Part shown: one piece after another, positions 15,586-23,426 of the stretch
How positions within the stretch are numbered: the stretch's first letter is position 1
Layout: every line of letters begins with the position of its first letter
NCBI GenBank assembly: GCA_022824225.1
Contig: JAJEAH010000080.1
Span: forward strand, 1-55,412
Reading direction: 5' to 3'
Origin: Chloroflexota bacterium
GTDB taxonomy: Bacteria > Chloroflexota > UBA11872 > VXOZ01
DNA length: 55,412 nt
Made by a program: the position numbers and the translations under genes
The notes under the pieces: model-generated
What the model saw: the letters and a program-made list of their open reading frames with translations, nothing else
What the model was told of the DNA's origin: nothing
The model's database searches: none

Positions 15586-16632
15586 GTGTACGTTAGCCGA
15601 CGCACGCTTCTCAAGGCAACGCTCGCGTTGCTGCCGGCCGCAACCCTGGCAGCATGCGGCAGAGTCGCTGTGACTACCGACGAATCTGCGGGTGAGGCCG
15701 TTGGACCCGCCAAGTTGACCGTGTACTCCGGCCGCAATGAGAAACTAGTGGGACCGCTGTTGGAACAGTTTGGCAAGGACTCCGGCGTCGATATCCAGGT
15801 GAAGTACGGCGGCACGGCAGAGCTCGCGGCAACCATCCTCGAAGAGGGCGACAACTCGCCGGCGGACATCTTCTACGGCCAGGACGCCGGCGCCCTGGGC
15901 GCCTTGCAGGCCGAAGGCCGCTTGGCTGCGCTGCCCGACGCAGTGCTCGGTTCGGTGGAGCCGCGCTTCCGTTCGCCCCAAGGCAATTGGGTGGGCACGT
16001 CCGGCCGCGCCCGCGTGGTGGTGTACAACACCGAGCACGTGAACGCTGAAGACCTGCCGCCTTCTGTTTTGGGTTTTGTCGACGCCGGATGGAAAGACCG
16101 CATCGGGTGGGCGCCGACGAACGGGTCGTTCCAGGCGTTCGTCACGGCCATGCGCGTTTCGCTTGGCGAAGCCCAGACCCGCGCCTGGCTGGAGGGCATC
16201 AAGGCAAACGAACCTCTGGTCTACTCCGGCAATACGCCCACGGTGCAGGCTGCTGTGGCCGGTGAGATTCACGTCGGTTTCGTCAACCACTACTATCTCT
16301 TCCGCATTCGCGCCGAACAGGGCGACGTGCCGGCAGAGAACTACTTCCCTCCCAACGGCGACGTGGGCGCCCTTATCAACGTAGCAGGGGCCGGCGTAAT
16401 TGCGGGCTCCAAGAACCAGGAGACCGCCGAGCAATTCGCCGCCTACCTGCTGGCGCAACCGGCGCAGGAGTACTTCGCCACAGAAACCTACGAATACCCG
16501 CTTGCGCAGGGCGTGGCCGCCCATCCGGACTTGCCGCCGCTCGCATCGCTCCAGACGCCCGACATCGACCTTAGCGATCTGGCCGACTTGCGCGGCACCC
16601 TTCAACTCCTGCAAGAGGTGGGACTCATCTAG
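15586..16632 (+). CDS. fbpA: Iron(III) ABC transporter substrate-binding lipoprotein
   Basis: This 348-residue protein captures ferric iron outside the membrane and delivers it to the permease encoded next. The N-terminus MYVSRRTLLKATLALL is a Tat-like signal ending in a lipobox with Cys24. The mature part has the FbpA/FutA hallmarks: LTVYSGRNE (44-52), GGTAELA, and paired tyrosines in FVNHYYLFR (Tyr236, Tyr237) that coordinate iron in this family. The start is GTG, with an AAGGGG site about ten bases upstream. The stop lies 15 bases before the permease gene, so fbpA-fbpB-fbpC form an operon behind the palindromic operator at 15374. A relative for another oxyanion or phosphonate is less likely given the tyrosine pair. 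Confidence 0.9.
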   Translation: MYVSRRTLLKATLALLPAATLAACGRVAVTTDESAGEAVGPAKLTVYSGRNEKLVGPLLEQFGKDSGVDIQVKYGGTAELAATILEEGDNSPADIFYGQDAGALGALQAEGRLAALPDAVLGSVEPRFRSPQGNWVGTSGRARVVVYNTEHVNAEDLPPSVLGFVDAGWKDRIGWAPTNGSFQAFVTAMRVSLGEAQTRAWLEGIKANEPLVYSGNTPTVQAAVAGEIHVGFVNHYYLFRIRAEQGDVPAENYFPPNGDVGALINVAGAGVIAGSKNQETAEQFAAYLLAQPAQEYFATETYEYPLAQGVAAHPDLPPLASLQTPDIDLSDLADLRGTLQLLQEVGLI

Positions 16633-16647
16633 TCAATCCAGGAGACC

Positions 16648-18279
16648 ATGTCGAGCCCGACGAGACTGGCGTTATCCAACGCGCTGAACGACATGCTGGG
16701 GGGCGGGCGGCAGACCTACCGGTCCGCCAGCCCGCCCCTGGCTCTGCTTCTCGTTTGCGGTCTCGTGGGCGTTGGTATCCTGCTGCCTCTCGCCTACCTC
16801 GTCGTGCGCGCCGGGGGCGCGGGTGAAGAGTTCTGGCGACTGCTTCTGCGGCCCCGTTCCGCTGTCATTCTTCTCAATAGCGTTGCGCTGGCCGCAACCG
16901 TAACTGCGGCAACTGTCGCTATCGCGGTGCCCTTGGCCTGGCTGGTGGTGCGCACGGATCTGCCGCTGCGGCGGTTGTGGACCGGCCTCTTGGTCGTGCC
17001 GCTCGCCGTGCCTAGCTATGTTGGCGGCTTCGTTCTCGTCGGCGCGTTCGGTCCGCGGGGTATGCTGCAACGGATCTTGGCGCCGCTTGGCGTGGAGCGC
17101 CTGCCGGAGATCTATGGCTTTCCGGGCGCGTGGCTGGCACTGACGCTCTTCACGTATCCCTATGTCTTCCTCGTTGTGCGTTCTGCCCTGCAAGGCATGG
17201 ACGTCACCTTGGAAGATGCTTCACGCAGTCTGGGCCAGAATGGGTGGGTCACGTTTCGGCGCATTACGTTACCGCAACTCCGTCCGGCCATCGCAGCGGG
17301 CGGCCTGCTCGTAGCTCTGTACACTATCAGCGACTTTGGCGCGGTATCGCTACTCCAGTTCGATACCTTCACCCGCGTAATCTACGTGACGTATCAGGGG
17401 TCCTTTGACCGCCACTTTGCCGCCGGCCTGGCGCTCGTGCTGGTTGCGATGACTCTTGCCATCTTGTCCCTCGAGCACCGGAGCCGCGGCCGCGCCCACT
17501 ACCACAGGAGTTCCCGCGCCACGTTGCGCCCACCTCACCGCGTTCGTCTCGGCAAGTGGCGAATTCTCGCTTTGGCGTTCAGTGGCTGTGTCACGTTCTT
17601 TGCTCTCGTCATACCGGCGACTACGGTTGGGTACTGGCTCATTCGCAGCGGCTCGCTGGGCGCGGACTTCAACGCATTGCCCGGCTTGGCGTGGAATTCG
17701 CTGTGGGTCTCCGCCGCCGCCGGGTTCTTTGCCGTCGTCCTCGCCGTGCCGTTAGCCTACGTCACGGTCCGGTTCGCGAGCCGCCCCACCCGGCTCTTCG
17801 AGTATGCAATCTATCTCGGTTACGGACTGCCCGGCATCGTGATTGCGCTTTCGCTCGTGTTCTTTGGCGCGAACGTGGCGCCGCTCATCTACCAGACGTT
17901 CTTCCTCCTTCTCGCCGCGTACTTAATTCGCTTCTTGCCGCAGGCGTACGGCAACGCGCGCACCGCGCTGCTCCAAGTGCACACGTCGTTGGAAGAAGCA
18001 TCGCGGAGTCTCGGTCACTCGTGGCACGCCACGCTACGCGCCGTCACGCTGCCGCTGGTGCGCGGCGGGGCAACCTCCGGGGGCATCCTGGTCTTCGTCA
18101 CCACGCTCAAGGAGCTTCCCATCACGCTGCTCTTAGGGCCCATCGGGTTCAAGACGCTTGCCACCGAGGTATGGTCGGCGACCGCGGAAGGCTTCTTCGC
18201 GCAGGCGGCGCCGGTGATTCTGGTGCTCCTGGCAATCTCGCTTGCGCCGACGTTGCTTTTCGCCGGCAGGGAGCCTTAA
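16648..18279 (+). CDS. fbpB: Iron(III) ABC transporter permease, two fused domains
   Basis: This 543-residue membrane protein contains two homologous permease halves with about twelve membrane helices in total, as usual for FbpB/SfuB. Each half carries the EAA loop that docks on the ATPase: DASRSLGQNGWVTFRRITLP in the first half (near residue 190) and EASRSLGHSWHATLRAVTLP in the second (near residue 450). A single gene therefore supplies the whole channel. It follows the binding-protein gene by 15 bases, and its stop codon lies two bases before the ATPase start. Confidence 0.93.
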   Translation: MSSPTRLALSNALNDMLGGGRQTYRSASPPLALLLVCGLVGVGILLPLAYLVVRAGGAGEEFWRLLLRPRSAVILLNSVALAATVTAATVAIAVPLAWLVVRTDLPLRRLWTGLLVVPLAVPSYVGGFVLVGAFGPRGMLQRILAPLGVERLPEIYGFPGAWLALTLFTYPYVFLVVRSALQGMDVTLEDASRSLGQNGWVTFRRITLPQLRPAIAAGGLLVALYTISDFGAVSLLQFDTFTRVIYVTYQGSFDRHFAAGLALVLVAMTLAILSLEHRSRGRAHYHRSSRATLRPPHRVRLGKWRILALAFSGCVTFFALVIPATTVGYWLIRSGSLGADFNALPGLAWNSLWVSAAAGFFAVVLAVPLAYVTVRFASRPTRLFEYAIYLGYGLPGIVIALSLVFFGANVAPLIYQTFFLLLAAYLIRFLPQAYGNARTALLQVHTSLEEASRSLGHSWHATLRAVTLPLVRGGATSGGILVFVTTLKELPITLLLGPIGFKTLATEVWSATAEGFFAQAAPVILVLLAISLAPTLLFAGREP

Positions 18280-18280
18280 A

Positions 18281-19369
18281 ATGGAGCGTGACATGAGCAT
18301 TGATCTCATCGCCATCCGCTGCGAGAACGTCACCAAACGATTCGGCTCCGTTCTGGCCGTTGATCGGGTTGACCTGTCCGTCGCTCCGGGCGAGTTCCTC
18401 AGCTTGCTCGGGCCCAGCGGTTGCGGCAAAACGACGTTTCTTCGTCTCATCGCCGGTTTCGAAGTGCCGGATAGCGGCGCCATCGACATCGGCGATCTCC
18501 GTGTCGTTGGGCCAAGGCGCTGGATTCTACCGGAACGGCGGCGTGTGGGCATGGTGTTTCAGGACTATGCCCTCTTTCCACACATGACGGTGGCGGACAA
18601 CGTGGCGTACGGCGTGCGCAAGTGGCCGGACCGGCAGGAACGAGTTGGTAGGGCGCTGCGCCTGGTGGGTCTGGACGGTCTCCGCGAACGCATGCCGAAT
18701 GAGCTCTCCGGCGGCCAGCAGCAACGGGTAGCTCTCGCCCGCGCCCTGGCGCCGGAACCCGATGTGATCCTGATGGATGAGCCGTTCTCCAACCTGGACG
18801 TCGCATTGCGCGCTCGCATCCGAGCGGAAACGCGGGAAATTCTCGCGCGGGCCGGCGCCACGGTGATCTTCGTTACCCACGACCAGGAAGAAGCGCTAAG
18901 CCTCGCCGACCGGGTTGCCGTAATATGGCAGGGCCGCATCGCGCAGGTGGGCGCGCCGGCGGAACTCTATCGCGAGCCCACTTCCCGGCAAGTTGCCGAA
19001 TTCGTCGGCAGCGCGAATTTTCTCAACGCTAGCGTTGCCAACGGCCACGCGCAGTGCGCGCTCGGCCGCTTTGGTCTCAACGGCCATTCCGCAGACCGTG
19101 ACTTCGAGCTCATGTTTCGTCCCGAAGACGTTGCCCTAACGGTGGCGGCCGACGGCGACTCGCGGATCGTCGACGCGACCTTCTATGGGCATGACAGCAC
19201 GGTAACGGTGCGGCTCGACACTGGGGAACACATCGAGGTGCGGCTGCTTGGCACTCCCCTGGCGCCGGGTACCCGTGTGAACTGCCAGGCAACGGCAGAG
19301 CCTCGCTTCTTTCAACGCAAGGCTCACGCTTTTACGCCAAGGCCACACCCGACGGAGTATAGTAGGTAG
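18281..19369 (+). CDS. fbpC: Iron(III) ABC transporter ATP-binding protein
   Basis: This ATPase of about 362 residues drives the iron importer. Motifs seen are Walker A GPSGCGKTT, the Q-loop region VFQDYALFPHMTV, the signature LSGGQQQRVALARAL, Walker B VILMDEPFSNLD and the H-loop FVTHDQEEAL. The last 110 residues form a TOBE-type regulatory domain (MFRPEDVAL...). The start is placed at ATG 18281, just after the permease stop; ATG 18293 with GGAG six bases before it is equally possible. The frame is open upstream to 18242 inside the permease gene, but those residues are not family sequence. Confidence 0.94.
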   Translation: MERDMSIDLIAIRCENVTKRFGSVLAVDRVDLSVAPGEFLSLLGPSGCGKTTFLRLIAGFEVPDSGAIDIGDLRVVGPRRWILPERRRVGMVFQDYALFPHMTVADNVAYGVRKWPDRQERVGRALRLVGLDGLRERMPNELSGGQQQRVALARALAPEPDVILMDEPFSNLDVALRARIRAETREILARAGATVIFVTHDQEEALSLADRVAVIWQGRIAQVGAPAELYREPTSRQVAEFVGSANFLNASVANGHAQCALGRFGLNGHSADRDFELMFRPEDVALTVAADGDSRIVDATFYGHDSTVTVRLDTGEHIEVRLLGTPLAPGTRVNCQATAEPRFFQRKAHAFTPRPHPTEYSR

Positions 19370-19408
19370 GCGTGAACGTTCCCTAGACGCCAAGCAGGAA
19401 CCCGCCCC

Positions 19409-20566
19409 ATGCCGGATTACGACCGCAGCGCCGTGCGCGCCGCCCTCCCGCTCCTACGCGACCGCGTATACCTCAATACTGGTACGGAGGGCATCCTCAA
19501 CGACCACGTGCTCGCGGCGTACCAAGCCGCCATCGCCCGCCAAGAGCAGGAAGGGCACGTGGCCCTGGAGTGGCGCAATGGGGAAATTGAGCGTGCGCGC
19601 GATGCGGTGGCAGGCCTCTTGCACACGCAACCGGAGACCATCGCGTTTACGCGCAACGCCACCGACGGCCACAACCTCGTGCTTCACGGCCTGCGCTGGC
19701 GGCCCGGCGACGAACTGCTAATCTCCGATCAGGAACATCCCGCTCTGAGTCACCCCGCCGCCTATCTGCGGAGCCGCGGCGGCCCGGCGGTGCGTGTGTT
19801 TGAATTCGACGCCGATCCACAACAAACGGTGCAGAATATCCGTGCCGCCCTGACCCCCAAGACCCGCCTCATCGCCTACAGCCACGTGAGTTGTGAGAGC
19901 GGCGTGCGGCTGCCGGCGCGAGAGATAAGCGAAATCGCCCACGCCTTTGGAACGCTGGTACTGCTGGACGGCGCGCAATCTCTGGGTGCAGTGCCGGTCA
20001 ACGTAACGGAAATCGATTGCGACTTCTTCGTTAGCAACGGCCATAAGTGGCTTTGCGGCCCCAAGGAAACGGGCATCCTGTACGTGCGGCAAAATCGGCT
20101 GGACGACCTTGAACTCAGCGCTGTGGGCGCGGGCACGTATGCTTCGTTCGCTTGGCGCGACGAGGAATTCGACTTTGCCCTCAAGCCCGACGCACGCCGC
20201 TTCGAATTCGGCACGCGCAACCAGGCCGCATTGACGGGCCTGCGGAATGCAATCTCTTGGCTCGAGGAACTGGGATTTGCCAACGTATACGCCCACATTC
20301 GCCGCACAGCCCGCGCGGCGAAGCAGATTCTTGGCCAGTCACCCGGTGTGAAGGTGCTCACGCCCATGGCAGAGTCTAATTCCGCCGGTCTGGTCACGTT
20401 TCACGTGGCTGGTAAAGACCAGGGACGTGTCTCGCGCGAACTTTGGGAACGAGGCATCATCACGCGCCCCACCGCCAGGCCGAGTGGCGTCCGTGCCTCG
20501 GCAGCCTACTTCACCACAGAAGAGGACTTCGAACGATTGGCCGCGGCGCTGCGGGAAACTCAGTGA
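19409..20566 (+). CDS. Class V aminotransferase-fold PLP enzyme (CefD/epimerase-like)
   Basis: This 385-residue PLP enzyme has the cysteine-desulfurase fold: YLNTGTEG at the start, FTRNATDGHNLV, the PLP-contacting LLDGAQSLGA, and the Schiff-base lysine in SNGHKWLCGPKETG near residue 215. The C-terminal block (ITRPTARPSGVRASAAYF, TEEDFERL) resembles isopenicillin-N epimerase-like and related lyases. It lacks a cysteine at the RxGxHCA position used by SufS for sulfur transfer, so I do not call it a cysteine desulfurase even though it follows the iron transporter by only 39 bases. The substrate is unknown. It may be cotranscribed with the fbp genes. Confidence 0.82.
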   Translation: MPDYDRSAVRAALPLLRDRVYLNTGTEGILNDHVLAAYQAAIARQEQEGHVALEWRNGEIERARDAVAGLLHTQPETIAFTRNATDGHNLVLHGLRWRPGDELLISDQEHPALSHPAAYLRSRGGPAVRVFEFDADPQQTVQNIRAALTPKTRLIAYSHVSCESGVRLPAREISEIAHAFGTLVLLDGAQSLGAVPVNVTEIDCDFFVSNGHKWLCGPKETGILYVRQNRLDDLELSAVGAGTYASFAWRDEEFDFALKPDARRFEFGTRNQAALTGLRNAISWLEELGFANVYAHIRRTARAAKQILGQSPGVKVLTPMAESNSAGLVTFHVAGKDQGRVSRELWERGIITRPTARPSGVRASAAYFTTEEDFERLAAALRETQ

Positions 20567-20681
20567 GAGGATAGGCGATGCGGCGAGCGGGTGCGAGCAA
20601 CCGTGGCGCGGCGCACCGGTTGGGTCTGCCGCATTTGCCCAATCCAGGGTCAAAACTCGTCTTGGTTCACACGTGTGATAG

Positions 20682-21908
20682 ATGTTTAACCGTGGAAGTG
20701 ACGCGCTGCCGGTGACTAAGAGCCTGCGTGAAGTCCGCGTGCTTGTCACCGGCGGCGGATCCGGCGGCCATGTCACCCCTGCCATCGCCACCATCGAGGC
20801 GATCAAGGCGCTCGCCGCGAGCGATGGCGCCTGGATTCCCGTTTTCCATTACGTGGGCAGCCAACGGGGCATCGAACGCCGGTTGGCTCAAGACGCGGGG
20901 GTGCCGTATTCGGCGATTGCGACCGGCAAACTGCGCCGCTCGCGTCGTTTGCTGGGACACTTTTCAGGCCGCAACCTCCTGGACGCGCTGCGGCTCCCGT
21001 GGGGTGTGCTGCAAGCGTTGGTGGCCGTCCTGCGCTTTCGACCCCATGTTGTCCTGAGCACTGGGGGCTTTGTGTGCGTGCCGCCGGTGCTGGCCGCGTG
21101 GCTGGCGCGCGCGCCCGTGGTCACCCACGAGCAAACGGTGCAGATGGGCCTGGCCAACCGCATTGCCTCACGCTTGGCAGACCGTATCGCGCTGACGTTC
21201 GAATCCGCCCGGGCCGATCTACCGCAACGATTGCAGGCCCAGGCAACCGTAACCGGCAATCCGGTCCGCCGTGTTATCTTCGACGGTGATCCGGCAGCAG
21301 CGCTGGCGCTCGCCGGTTTCGCCGTTGACACGGAACTGCCGACGGTCTACGTGACCGGCGGGGCGCAGGGGGCGCAACGCATCAACCGCGCCGTGGCGGA
21401 CGCCCTGCCCAAACTCCTCGCGGAGTGTCGGATCATCCATCAGTGCGGACAGCAAGTGTCGGGACAGGCAGGCGCGAAAGACCGGCTGCTACAGGCGCGG
21501 GCGGCACTGCCTGTGCCGCTCCAAGCACGCTACCACGTGATTGACTTTGTCGGTGACGAGATTGGGCATATCTACGCGTTGGCCGACGTGGTGGTCAGCC
21601 GTTCCGGGGCCGGCACGCTGGCGGAAATCTCCGCGCTAGGCAAGCCCGCGGTCCTCATTCCCCTCGTGCCCACCGGCGGGGACGAGCAGCGGCGCAACGC
21701 CCGGCACGCGGAAGCAGCCGGCGCGGCAACTGTCATCGAGCAGGATGGTCTGTCCGGAGAATCGCTGTGCAATGTCTTGAGCCCGCTGCTACCCGACACG
21801 GAGAAACGCGCAGCCATGGCCAGCGCCGCCCAAGAACTGGGCCGTGTCGATGCCGCCCGTCTGCTTGCGGAGCTTGTGATCGCTCTGGCAATGCGGTCGG
21901 ACCGCTAA
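20682..21908 (+). CDS. murG: UDP-GlcNAc:lipid I N-acetylglucosaminyltransferase MurG
   Basis: This protein of up to 408 residues catalyses the last cytoplasmic step of peptidoglycan precursor synthesis, adding GlcNAc to lipid I. The N-terminal TGGGSGGHVTPA loop and the C-terminal donor site RSGAGTLAEISALGKPAVLIP followed by DEQRRNA are the family signatures; ATGKLRRS also matches. MurG proteins usually have about 355-365 residues and start close to the GGG loop, so the GTG at 20712 could be the true start. It lies outside any division-and-cell-wall cluster: none of murA-F, mraY or ftsW is adjacent. It converges with rsmD, leaving 14 bases between the stops. Confidence 0.88.
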   Translation: MFNRGSDALPVTKSLREVRVLVTGGGSGGHVTPAIATIEAIKALAASDGAWIPVFHYVGSQRGIERRLAQDAGVPYSAIATGKLRRSRRLLGHFSGRNLLDALRLPWGVLQALVAVLRFRPHVVLSTGGFVCVPPVLAAWLARAPVVTHEQTVQMGLANRIASRLADRIALTFESARADLPQRLQAQATVTGNPVRRVIFDGDPAAALALAGFAVDTELPTVYVTGGAQGAQRINRAVADALPKLLAECRIIHQCGQQVSGQAGAKDRLLQARAALPVPLQARYHVIDFVGDEIGHIYALADVVVSRSGAGTLAEISALGKPAVLIPLVPTGGDEQRRNARHAEAAGAATVIEQDGLSGESLCNVLSPLLPDTEKRAAMASAAQELGRVDAARLLAELVIALAMRSDR

Positions 21909-21922
21909 GCTACGCGTTGCCT

Positions 21923-22477
21923 TCACGTGTCCTCGGCCACGTAGATGCTGAACATAGAATCCCCGTGCTTTCGGCGGCGCAGCAGCCGCAGTCTTCCCCA
22001 CGCAGCGGCGGGCAGCTTCTTCTTCCAGTGCCCCACCACCACGAGAGTGCCTGTCGTAACCGCCTGGGATTCGCTGAGGGCCGGCAGCCAGTCTTCATGC
22101 TCGACGGTGTGGTACGGCGGGTCTGCAAGTACTAGATCGTATGGTTCCTTCAGGCGGGCAAGCACGCCGGGCACGCGCGCCTGCCTGACGCGGGCACGGT
22201 CGTATAGCCCTGCCGTGCGCAGGTTTTCGCGCGCGGCGCGGCACGACGCCGGCAGCGCGTCCACGAAATCGCACCACGCCGCTCCCCGGCTAAGCGCCTC
22301 GATACCCAACGCGCCCGTCCCGGCGAAGAGTTCCAGTACGCGGCCGCGTCCACCGTCCTCGCCAAGGGAGTTGAAGATGGCGTGCTTGACTTTGTCCAGG
22401 GTGGGCCGGACTTTCGCGGACTTTGGCGCGCGCAGTTTTCTCCCGGCCGCCGTGCCGTTAATGACTCGCATGTTCAC
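21923..22477 (-). CDS. rsmD: 16S rRNA (guanine(966)-N(2))-methyltransferase RsmD
   Basis: This enzyme of about 184 residues methylates guanine 966 of 16S rRNA using S-adenosylmethionine. Family sequence begins MRVINGTAAGRKL, followed by RPTLDKVKHAIFNSLG, the SAM site VLELFAGTGALGIEALSRGA, and the catalytic LADPPYH (a DPPY form of the N-methyltransferase motif). The GTG at 22477 is preferred because GGAGG stands nine bases before it; ATG 22471 is the alternative. The frame is open upstream to 22516. The gene is last in the minus-strand run fakA-recG-Nudix-rsmD after a 271-base gap without recognised content. In many bacteria rsmD neighbours coaD, which here heads another operon. Confidence 0.93.
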   Translation of the reverse strand: MNMRVINGTAAGRKLRAPKSAKVRPTLDKVKHAIFNSLGEDGGRGRVLELFAGTGALGIEALSRGAAWCDFVDALPASCRAARENLRTAGLYDRARVRQARVPGVLARLKEPYDLVLADPPYHTVEHEDWLPALSESQAVTTGTLVVVGHWKKKLPAAAWGRLRLLRRRKHGDSMFSIYVAEDT

Positions 22478-22748
22478 GCTGCCAATCCTCCACTGTGGGG
22501 CGCCGCGACTAGACAAGCTGGGCTCGCCTCTTTATAGGAACCTGAAGTTACCGGCTACGCGTACCCGATTCTTGTCGGCGCTGCGGCGATACGCGCCTGC
22601 GGTCTCGCTCCCGCCCACTCGCCCAGCATGGCGCAGTGCGCCGCTTCGCACGCGCAAGCCATTGCGGTCGAACCCTTCATCGAGCCACCTGGAACGCGCC
22701 GCCGCTCCGCGAGCGCTACCAGATGCGCCACGTCTGACGCCAGTGTGC

Positions 22749-23426
22749 CTAGATGGAAACGTGGGCAAATCCCTGGAAATACAAGTGGGCTTGCACACAT
22801 ATCCGGTAGAAGTAGCGGTCCGCCTGCTGGATGAAGTCTACGGGCCGTATGCGCTGTTCGGCCAGCCACGCCTCATTGGGGTAGCAGCGCTGATTGTACA
22901 GGGCCTTTGCCGAGATCACCTCGCGTCTTCCCGTAAAGAGGTCCAGGCCCACCGGTACCGGCACTTCCACCAGGGCCACGACCTCGGCGGGATTGGGACT
23001 ATAGGCGGCCAGCGGCAGGTCGGACCGGTGCATGAAGACGTATTGCACCTCATAGTCACGCACACCGGGCTCAGTGTCGTTCACGGCCAGACGCACGCCC
23101 AGCGGCAACAGATCATCCATTGTCAGCACGAGACCGATTTCCTCCTCGGCCTCCCGCAGCGCGGCCTCTACGGACTCGCCGGCTGAGAGGTGGCCGCCCA
23201 CCGTCGCGTCCAGCTTGCCCGGATGGGTATCCTTGCTTTCCGAGCGGCGTTGGAAGAGCACGTAGGGCGTGCCGTCCTCGCGTTGGCCGACAACCCAGCA
23301 GTGCAGCGCGCGGTGCCAATCGCCGTCACGGTGCACGTCGGCGCGCCGCTTCCGTAGACCCAGCGGGCGGCCGAGCGCGTCACAGACGTCGAAGAGTTCA
23401 TCCGGGTCAGTAAACGCTTGGCTCAC
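22749..23426 (-). CDS. Nudix hydrolase
   Basis: This 225-residue protein contains a complete Nudix box (GGHLSAGESVEAALREAEEE plus IGL, residues about 89-111), which binds metal and cleaves nucleoside-diphosphate-linked substrates. The surrounding sequence (DELFDVCDALGRPLGLRKR, HRALHCWVV, VLFQRRS, KDTHPGKLDATVGGH) is the arrangement of the YfcD subgroup, related to type 1 isopentenyl-diphosphate isomerase. The start codon GTG overlaps the recG stop as GTGA, so translation is probably coupled. The substrate is unknown. Confidence 0.88.
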   Translation of the reverse strand: MSQAFTDPDELFDVCDALGRPLGLRKRRADVHRDGDWHRALHCWVVGQREDGTPYVLFQRRSESKDTHPGKLDATVGGHLSAGESVEAALREAEEEIGLVLTMDDLLPLGVRLAVNDTEPGVRDYEVQYVFMHRSDLPLAAYSPNPAEVVALVEVPVPVGLDLFTGRREVISAKALYNQRCYPNEAWLAEQRIRPVDFIQQADRYFYRICVQAHLYFQGFAHVSI

